Assembly (NCBI GenBank): GCA_037127255.1
Contig: JBANSL010000009.1
Coordinates: 24,950,475 to 25,014,474 of the forward strand
Origin: Persicaria tinctoria
Lineage: Eukaryota; Streptophyta; Magnoliopsida; Caryophyllales; Polygonaceae
Direction of reading: 5' to 3'
Length of the DNA stretch: 64,000 nt
Within the stretch, counting starts at the first letter, position 1. Each line of letters begins with the position of its first letter. Under the pieces are notes generated by a model. The model saw nothing but the letters and a program-made list of their open reading frames with translations. It was not told the origin of the DNA and did not search any database. Positions 56,237 to 64,000 of this stretch are shown one piece after another. A program made the translations under genes and the position numbers.

Positions 56237-56950
56237 AGTACCAATAAGAAAAAGTGGAAGGTAAAGAACACAACAATACAATGAGGAAAAGATCAAGGAC
56301 AAAGATCAGATATATGAGGAAAAGAAAAATAATATAAACCATGAACACAATGATAAGTAGGGTTGATTGTTGTAAAGGTAATGATGATAAAAGAGATATC
56401 TACCTAGCAATAACAATAAATATCCGGAGAAGTAAAATATGTTCAAAGCCAAAAGCATTTTAATTTATGAAGCATAGCATAAACCTATGGTTAGATTATG
56501 CTTTAGCAATATGAAAAGTTCAATATAAAAGAAACAAACACAAAGAATATAAAGGCAACAATCAACCTATCTCATAAAGCAATGTGTGAATGACCAGCAG
56601 CCATGAAAGCTGCAGTAAAAGGGAGAAAACTGAAACCATCACGTATCAGAAATGCAAGCATAGGAGTGGTAAAAAAACATTACATTTGGTTTCAGTAGGT
56701 TTCTTTTATTCTAGAATAAAAAAATGAATTAAAGCATGAATTATGGGAAAAATCAAAGTCAGGGCAAACTAAGAAAGCGAGGAATACTACAATCACAAGA
56801 GCCTGATAAGCAGAACTTGCAGGAGTTTGGCCAAATGCTTGGAGATTAAATATCAAACCACACATACAATTCATCTATTTCTTCGTATAGTAAGAAAGGG
56901 AGAAAAGGATAGAGTCAGAACCATTAACTATCCATGACAAGAGTAAATAC

Positions 56951-57026
56951 CTTTTGAGGCTAAAACAAGATATGTCCTGTTGTCATTCATTGTCAATGCA
57001 TAAACGGACTCTCTGGCCTTTGGCTT
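56951..57026 (-). pseudogene. WDR48-like WD40 exon fragment captured by the CACTA element
   Basis: Minus strand reads ESVYALTMNDNRTYLVLA followed by SKG and a GT. The family sequence (plant WDR48-type WD40 proteins) has a GHKESVYALAMND-T--LVSGG repeat at this point. One exon-sized segment is visible, and I see no neighbouring exons. Confidence 0.45.
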
Positions 57027-57094
57027 AAATTATTCCATGGGATAGAGTAGAATGGGGTGCAATGCTGTTATTTGAACTTATTGTAAGGACTTAC

Positions 57095-57167
57095 CTATTT
57101 TGAATCCGACAATGTTAGGATGCCTCAAAGATCTATGAATGATAATCTCTCTCTACACTTTCTCAAT
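57095..57167 (-). pseudogene. SnRK2-like kinase exon captured by the CACTA element
   Basis: Minus strand reads IEKV, a stop, REIIIHRSLRHPNIVGFK, then a GTAAGT donor. This matches the IDENVQREIINHRSLRHPN exon of SnRK2 kinases (alpha-C helix region), including the exon end. The in-frame TAG shows it no longer codes. Confidence 0.8.
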
Positions 57168-57520
57168 TCTCATCTCTATGTGCATTAAAGAAGTTAAATT
57201 TTTTTTTTATGATTCTTCTCATGATAAAATACTTTTAAAAATCCTAGCAGATGAAAACAAGATTCAATTCAAGGCTATAAATTATTTATAATACATCAGA
57301 AATCATATTCTAGAAATGGTAGAAAGAGGTGTTTTCCTTGCAACAAGATGAACAGATTTACTCAATCACAGCTGTATACAATTATCAAAACTGCATCTAT
57401 ACAAACAATGCCTAAAACAAAACAGAAGAGATATGCAGGTAGGCATTTATATAAAAATCGGAATCCTCGTAGACAGGGCAGTGTATATTAGTTAGCTGTA
57501 AACAGACAAGGTAGGAAGAC

Positions 57521-57562
57521 CTTCTCATCTCTCTCAATACACTTGATGGCCATACGCTCATT
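57521..57562 (-). pseudogene. Second SnRK2-like exon, upstream of the previous one
   Basis: Minus strand reads NERMAIKCIERDEK followed by GT. SnRK2 kinases have ELVAVKYIERGEK here, holding the ATP-binding lysine, directly before the IDENVQ exon. Order and strand agree with 57095-57167, separated by about 350 bp of intron-like DNA. Confidence 0.7.
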
Positions 57563-59438
57563 GTAATTTTAGAATAAAGGCAAAAACAAAAGTTTAACCT
57601 TAGAATTCAGCAATGATCAAATCAAAGTTTATGGCAAAACACCCTACTTAAGATGAAGCAAACTGATCAAGGACAAGTAATTCAAGCATGAGACATACTT
57701 CAAAGAACGCAAAGGTAACTTAAGAATTTATAGCATGTTGAGAATTATGTAACCAGATTAACAAAGAAAACATAACCTTCATCATTTAAGGCTTAATAGA
57801 GAACACAAACTCATACAAGGACAAATGTAGAAGAAGCGGTTTGAGCATCACCGGAAGAGCAACAAACTCATGGCTGTAAGAACTGATATAATCCAATATA
57901 GGTATGGTCACAAGAAAGAAGTACAATCTAAATTAAAGCATCTATCAAAAAGCATACAACCACTCAAGCCAGTTGTGAATCAGAATTATACATGGAAAGT
58001 AAGCGTGAAACTGCAAGATCAGATCAAGTAACTAAAATCATAAGGGCTCAATTTTAGTCACTGTAATTATATTCCCTTTATCACAAATGACACTAGTTTG
58101 AATGAGCTCGATATCACAATGAGCAACTAACGTTGGCAGCACCAATTATTTCGAGAAACCACTGCAATACATAACCATGGTTATGCATAGAAATGACATA
58201 AGCTTACAATTTCTTAAGTGCAAAAGCCATCCTTTTCGAATGTTCTTGGACACGTCCTGAACCTTTTACTTGTTCTCTTGAAACCTGCAATGTCCATTCC
58301 AAATGTTCTCATCTAGTCCTCCATTTGGAGGACTATATGAGAATAAAGGAAAAGAGTTAAGACCAAACTAAATTAAAAGGTTTAGGACCACTCGAGTATT
58401 TCAATGAAAGATTAAGGACAACCTATTTACAAGAGAAACTATTATTAACAAGATAGAGGATGAAAGAATTGACCAATCAACAATTCAAAGAAATAAAATC
58501 AATTGGTGTCAATATCAATGCACTCAGTTACTTCTGGAATAGCAAATCAAAAGGGATGGGAGAAATTAAAGAAGAGTCCCACATTCACTCTACTGATCAC
58601 ATTCACAAGTTTGAATTATGCTAAAGACAAGGCTACCTACGCTGTAACAACTCTTTGGACAGGAGCTCCATTCATCACATTTATGCGAGCTGAAATAGGT
58701 AAATCTGAATTGGGACTCAAGCGAGAGACAAGGGAAAAAGAATTACTAAATAAGATGTTTGGACTAATAGAGATTTCGTCTCACTTTCCCCCGAGATAGG
58801 TAACAAAGTGGCCATCAGCCTTGCCCCAAGTTGGGTTTGCAAGCTAGAAAAGGTGTGGACAATTCCAAGAAATTTACTCATATAAATGACCGAATATTTC
58901 AATTACTCTATGAACAAGGAAATAAATTTTAACAACTGAATCACAATACTCGTATCATCTATTTCTATTATGCTTGTTATAAATCAACAATTGACTTTTT
59001 ATGACTAAACAATTATTTTATTCTAAGAGCATGATTAAAAGAATCAAAATACTTGGCACATCAACATTGTATATGGCCAATAATACACATTTGAGCATAA
59101 AAAAAAACGTCAATCAATTTATTTCTTTCTATAAGTTGTGTTGATATATTAAGAATAAAGAAAAATCTAGAAAATGCAATTTTATTGAACAATTTCAACA
59201 TTTCCAGTATGCAATTATTATCACATTATACAATTTCAACAACACAAATAGATCAATTTTCTTTTAATTTTTATTCATCTAGTTTGCCCTTTTGGAGTGA
59301 TGCTGCTTGCTAATGAATATACAAAAGACAAAGAGTAATTATGAAGAACGCACCACTTGTCTTCCTAATATCAAACATTTTTAGAAGCAGATCGAAGCTT
59401 ACTTCACGCTCGTAACTCGTTCTCCTACATCCGATAAC

Positions 59439-59715
59439 GAAATCTAAGCTTACTCCATGATTGTAACTCGATTTCCACTTCACCTGCAGAAATCAACACC
59501 AAAGTGAACATGAAACAACATAAAAAGTGAACATGAAATCTAAGCTTACTCCATGATTGTAACTCGATTTCCACTTCACCTGCAGAAATCATGGAGTAAG
59601 CTTACTCCATGATTGTAACCCCAAAGTGAACATGAAATCTAAGCTTACTCCATGATTGTATCTCGATTTCCACTTCACCTGCAGAAATCAACCCCAAAGT
59701 GAACATGAAACAACA
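59439..59715. repeat. Local repeats in the CACTA element
   Basis: Three copies of a segment with AAGCTTACTCCATGATTGTA and CGATTTCCACTTCACCTGCA, starting at about 59449, 59543 and 59639, with a shorter partial copy at 59598. Confidence 0.9.
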
Positions 59716-60347
59716 TAAAAAGGGGCGAAAAACCACATCAAAATTATAAAGCGAAGTCAAATACTCACTGAGAATACTCACTGAGATTCACCAAACCTAA
59801 AATCGGAGTCAAATACAGAAGGAAAGTTAAAAGGAGGACTTAACGGAGGAGGCAATGGTGGTGAAGTGTGGTGATATTCGCTCGACTTCTTGTAGACCGG
59901 CATGGCGGCATGCTTTTATAAGTAGATCAACAGCGAGGGACATAGAGAGACACTGCGGGCGGTGGGAGATAGAAGCGTGGTGATGATAACATTGCAGGGT
60001 CGCGTGGGTTGATGGTTTGGCCTCGGAGAAACGAGAGAGATGAGAGACGAACTGCTAAAGTGAAGGCGATGGGAGAGGTTCAGGCGGATGAGTTTACTTA
60101 ACCCTAGAGAAATGAGTTTTTTACTCAAAAATCAAAAATCATATTATAAATTATAAATGGTACCAACAGAGATGGCCACCCGTTGGAAATTTTGCAAAGG
60201 TAACGCCTAACTCGTTGCCAAAATTAGCGAGTAGTTGCTTGGCCGTGGCGAAAAATGGCACAATGGCCACGACAAAGTTGTGCCGTTTTTAATAGGGGTA
60301 GCTAAATGAATTTTTTTTTGTAGTGACTTTATTTAAGTAGGTTGAGG

Positions 60348-61974
60348 TAGACACGGTCACGGGTCCGACCCGCCGGGTCGACAACCCGGGGAGGGTGACC
60401 TTAACCCTGACCCGGGGTTGGGACGAGTCGGCGGGTTGGGTGACCCGGTGGGTCGGCGGGTCGGACTGCCGGGTCGGCCACGTGGCACCAAATTGGGTAC
60501 CCAACGAGTTTTGCGGGTCGACCCGTTGGGTCAACCATTTTTTTTAAAAAAAAAATGGTTTAAACCCAAAATAAAACTCAACTCAAGTCTTTCACCACAC
60601 TTTCGAAATGGAAAGATTTAAGGTTGACAAAACTTGGTATGTGAGAAGATATATATATATATATATATAGATATCTTCATTCCACTCCCATTATTTCATC
60701 ACACTTTAGATGTGGGAAAGAAAAGGTTGGATCGTGGGAATGACAAGTATGGTATGAGGATCTATATATAGAGAAAATAGAGGTATGTAGCCCACTTTCG
60801 ATGTGGGACAGAAATATGAGATATGAAAGAAAATGTGAGAAATTGATATTTAAGTATATGATGTAAAATGTAATGTAATTAAAGTCTTTGGATTATATGG
60901 TGGAATATAATGTAATTTAAGTATTTGGATTATATGATGTAACATATAATAATATAATTAAAGTGTTTACCTCTTAAGATTTAATGGAATGAATAACACA
61001 TGGTGATGAAACATCGTGATACAATATATCAAGTTATGTTGGATTAATCTTTCTATTTAACTTAATCGATAGTTGTGTTGATCCATTAATCAATCATAAG
61101 TATTTTATTTGACTTGCATTATTATGTTAATTTCTTGATCAATGATTTCAAATCTAGGTTCTTCTTCATATAGATATGTTAAACTTTCTCGTTTAAAGTT
61201 GAATTAGCCACATGTTGTGTATACACTTAATGATGATGTTATTAGAATTATATACTTGGGTTGCTTGTTATGACGTACATGAAAAGACACATTGAAAAAG
61301 TATTGCCAATATTATATTTCATTATTGTGTTTGAAAATCCGAAGTTCTATATCATTTTGAAAATAAACGAAAACTCGACATTAAGGATACTATACAAGTG
61401 TAACGGCTTTAACAATAACAATATTTGTATTATTTGAAATTATATCATAAAGACTCCTAACTTAGTATCATATAGAATGATATAGAATGATTTATAAGTA
61501 TGGATTGACATTAAAAACCGAATGGTAGAGATTGAAGACATAGTGTAGTTTCTAGTTTCTACCCTTGTTCTTGTCCCACATTGAAAACTAGAGGAAAATG
61601 GTGGTGCTAAGTCTATAAAAGGAGAAGCATGAGGGTGCTAAGTCTCACATTGCCATTGCATATTACATTATGTAATATTATGAATTATTCTAATAATAAT
61701 TTATATAATTTACATAATAATTATAAATTTATTTTATTAAAAATACATTTTTTCAAAAAAAAAATATTTTAAAATGGTGGGTTGACCCGGTGGGTCGAAC
61801 CGGGTCGACCCGCCGGGTCACGGGTTATCTTTTCCCCGACCCTAACCCTGACCTTCAACCTGAGCTGACCCTTGGACTCGTGGACCCTGACCCGGCTGGT
61901 CATTGACCCGACGGGTCACCAGCCCGGCGGGTCACGGGTCGACCCGCCCGACCCATGACCCGTGGCCATGTCTA
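60348..61974. mobile_element. Non-autonomous hAT-type element, 1.63 kb, TSD GGTTGAGG
   Basis: Terminal inverted repeats TAGACACGGTCACGGGTC and the complement of GGCCATGTCTA, with an exact 8-bp TSD at 60340-60347 and 61975-61982. Both ends (about 190 bp) are GC-rich and full of GACCCG/CGGGTC words. The 1.2-kb middle is AT-rich with no ORF. Confidence 0.93.
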
Positions 61975-62457
61975 GGTTGAGGTGTTGATAGACCGGGGTC
62001 ATTCATGACACCCATGTTTGCGACTCGCGTAAGGAAGACACAAAGGCAAGAAAAAGAGAAAAAAAAAAGAAATTAAAAAAAAGAGTGAATTCTGGAGCTA
62101 AATTTCTTATTTCATTATTGTGTTCCGCAAGTAAGGGCATTTCGGTGGAGATTTGGTGATATTGTTGTCAATGTCTACGAGCTTAGTGTATTTTTGATTG
62201 AGTTGAGAGTTGAATTTAAAATCCCAAACACATGAGAGCATGAGTGAAACACATAATCCTGGTAAGGTTTGATGATTTCCACTTCTAAGCTTTGATCACT
62301 TAAATACATGCTAGGATATTTGTTTGCTTGGTTTATGTTTGCACTTGTGATGCTTTTTGATGAGGTTGAGACTTGAAGGGATTTCCCGTGGGGTGCATTG
62401 ATTCATGTTTATTCTATCATTGCTCGAGGACAAGCAAAGGTTAAGTGTGGGGGAATT

Positions 62458-63650
62458 TGATAATGCATATCTTAGATTGACATTTTTAGGCTAGTTAGGT
62501 TGCATTTAGTTCATGATTTGGAGTTAAATTGCATCTTATGATTATTTTGGAAGAGTTCGGATTCTTCGCGAATTTATGGTTATTTTGCATAGTTGGATTT
62601 GAACACCGTTGAGAGATGCAATAATCTTGGAACTGAGAACAAGAAGCAAAGTGGAAGAAGCACAAAAGAGATGAGCATATGCGGCGGAGATCTTAGTAGC
62701 CGCAAAAAGTGAATGCAGCGCCCGGCCGCAACATGCTAGGTAGCGGCCGCAACATGCTAGGTAGCGGCCGCCGTAAGGAGCTGATACAGTGACTTGGGAG
62801 AACACGAATGCAACGGCCGCTGCATCTGTGCAGCAGCCACCGCATGAGACGACAACAAGACGATGCATTTTGTTTAATGAAACCCTAGTTGGGTGGATGT
62901 TCCTTTTGGCCGACTTGGAGTTTTAAGATCGATTTCTACCTAGTTTTTCTACTACTTTCTATTCTAGAATAGATCTATTCTACGTTCATCAGGCAATTAG
63001 AGATTGAGCGATGTCTTCCATGAGGAACTAAACTCCTTTGTTCTATCTACAATTTGAAGCTTTATTTGGATTGATTGTGAGTTTCTGAACCTCGTTCCTT
63101 AATTCCTATACTGAATGTTTCAACTTCTTTGCGCTTATTGATTGATTGTTTTGTTCTATCTTGTCTGACCAACTAGTTAGATAGATTCAATTGCTAGGGT
63201 TTTGTACATTCCCCGTTGTGAACCTTAACCCAAGTAGCAAACTTATACCCTTAGGACTCGTTAAACTAATTGGATCGGTAGGAAGTTGGATGTGTTGTTA
63301 AATCCCTTTATGAGGGACTGAAAATACCTTGGTCAATCTCTGAACTTAAAGCTACCGACTGGGTTAAATTTTTTTCTGAGGAATTGTTCAATCTATAAGG
63401 GTCTCTAGGACTAGTTGGACTAGAAACTATATTAGGTCGGGACAAGGGCATTTATAGGTAACCTAAAAGGACGAGAGGAAGTTACAAGGATCGCTCCAAC
63501 CAAATAAAGTGGAAAATTGTAGGTAGAACTATTTCTCATAATTGTTTGAATCAATTTCCTTTACTTTTGCTTTCATCAAACCGTTCTGATAAAAGGCGGA
63601 TCTTTTGCATTCATAAAAACCCCTCTTTGGTTACTTAATTGCAATGTTGT
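62458..63650 (+). repeat. LTR of Athila/Tat-like element A4
   Basis: Starts TGATAATGCATATC directly after the purine-rich end of A4. The first 230 bp match 10548-10777. The U3 region contains GCGGCCGC words (62750-62820). The right end is not clear: no primer site follows, and from about 63650 a GATCGGATCG-rich sequence begins. A TSD cannot be tested. Confidence 0.65.
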
Positions 63651-64000
63651 TAGGATCGAGATTCTAGATCGGATCGATGGGGGTGCAGTAGAATCGGATC
63701 GTAGGATCGTAAGATCCTACCGTATGTTTAAATTTTTTGATAAACTAATTACAAAATATTGCATATCACTTATATGTAAAGTTAAATTAATGCTCAATAG
63801 CTATTAACCACTTTATTTGTCTATCCATATATGAAAAATCCACACATGTGTATATAACAACCCAAAAAATTCGAGCAGTGAGTCATAGTTCTTGATTTTT
63901 TATATCCCTAAATAGAGAGTGAATCAATACATTATTTTAAATAATCAATATAACTATATCAATCAACATATTAATTCAAATTACCTAAAAAAAATTAAAA
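63651..64000. other. Unassigned; start of a GATCG-rich repeat
   Basis: GGATCGAGATTCTAGATCGG and GGATCGTAGGATCGTAAGAT suggest the end of another, probably DNA-type, repeat running off the window. No gene. Confidence 0.35.

Larger units (their letters stand above)
55429..60325. mobile_element. Non-autonomous CACTA element, 4.9 kb, TSD ACT
   Basis: CACTACAAAAAAA at the left and TTTTTTTTTGTAGTG at the right, with the 3-bp TSD ACT at 55426-55428 and 60326-60328. Both subterminal regions carry repeated GCCACGGC/GCCGTGGC words in both orientations (55470-55620 and 60170-60290), as in CACTA elements. No transposase is recognisable. The interior holds exon-like fragments of host genes and several local duplications. 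Confidence 0.93.
54594..62457 (+). mobile_element. Athila/Tat-like element A4, 3' internal region (hosts CACTA and hAT insertions)
   Basis: CATTGAGGACAATGGAAG and AAGTGTGAGGGAGGGG (54674-54711), CCGGG...TCATTCWTGACAC blocks at about 55277, 55366 and 61995, and a final CGAGGACAAGCAAAGG, TTAAGTGTGGGGGAATT (62425-62456) immediately before the LTR. The sequence reads through when the CACTA (55429-60325) and hAT (60348-61974) insertions are removed. No ORF is recognised. Confidence 0.6.

Noticed and set aside
58503..58799. 98-codon ORF inside the CACTA element as a gene
   Set aside because: No recognisable domain, no transposase signature, no support beyond length; could be another captured fragment but cannot be shown.

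Overview
This window is plant nuclear DNA, probably from a eudicot, and nearly all of it is transposable elements nested inside, fused to, or truncated by one another. The evidence is plant-specific: CRM-type chromovirus gag-pol genes with initiator-Met tRNA primer sites, Athila/Tat-type gag, integrase and post-pol signatures, an L1-type LINE with a DUF4283-like ORF1, an RTE LINE fragment, and CACTA and hAT elements with exact target-site duplications (TSDs). I see no complete host gene. The only host-like coding pieces are short exon fragments (SnRK2 kinase-like and WDR48-like) carried inside the CACTA element. The species cannot be named from the sequence.

Layout. 1-1.8 kb: three 159-bp tandem repeats, then a 0.7-kb unit bounded by inverted tRNA-like heads around a 21-bp/135-bp higher-order repeat. 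1.8-8.2 kb: the 3' end of an Athila/Tat-like element carrying a 2.7-kb solo LTR and, inside its own LTR, a CRM solo LTR. 8.2-10.5 kb: RTE LINE remnant and a MITE. 10.5-23.8 kb: an older CRM element (beta) with a younger, internally deleted CRM element (gamma) inserted antisense in its integrase. 24.7-30.4 kb: a near full-length L1-type LINE on the minus strand with a patchwork 5' junction. 30.4-34.9 kb: a deleted Athila element (primer site joined directly to integrase) and inverted Athila pieces. 34.9-39.8 kb: another Athila-like element (LTR, primer site, broken gag), again with a CRM solo LTR in its LTR. 39.8-54.6 kb: a chain of minus-strand CRM-derived elements that share LTRs. It includes a small non-autonomous family (delta) whose only gene is a 370-codon Q/R/E-rich ORF, an LTR pair separated by 9 bp, a foldback element built from repeated hairpins, and a gag-pol element (epsilon) that ends in an inverted LTR. 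54.6-64 kb: the 3' end of an Athila/Tat element with a CACTA element and a hAT element inserted, then its LTR.

How the parts relate. Autonomous-type gag-pol genes (beta, epsilon) are broken by stops, frameshifts and active-site changes. Several shorter elements (gamma, delta) keep LTR, primer site and polypurine tract but lack reverse transcriptase, so they must have moved with proteins supplied from elsewhere. In the CRM families the end of the open reading frame lies inside the LTR. The density of CRM elements makes a centromeric or pericentromeric origin plausible, but this is inference.

The strongest candidates for something undescribed are the delta ORF family (39.8-43.9 kb), the DNA word TCGA-N2-TCGA shared by the LTR and gag of the Athila-like family, the tRNA-headed inverted unit at 0.55-1.28 kb, the LINE 5' junction at 30.35-30.43 kb, the hairpin-tag foldback at 46.5-47.6 kb, and the CACTA element with captured exons.
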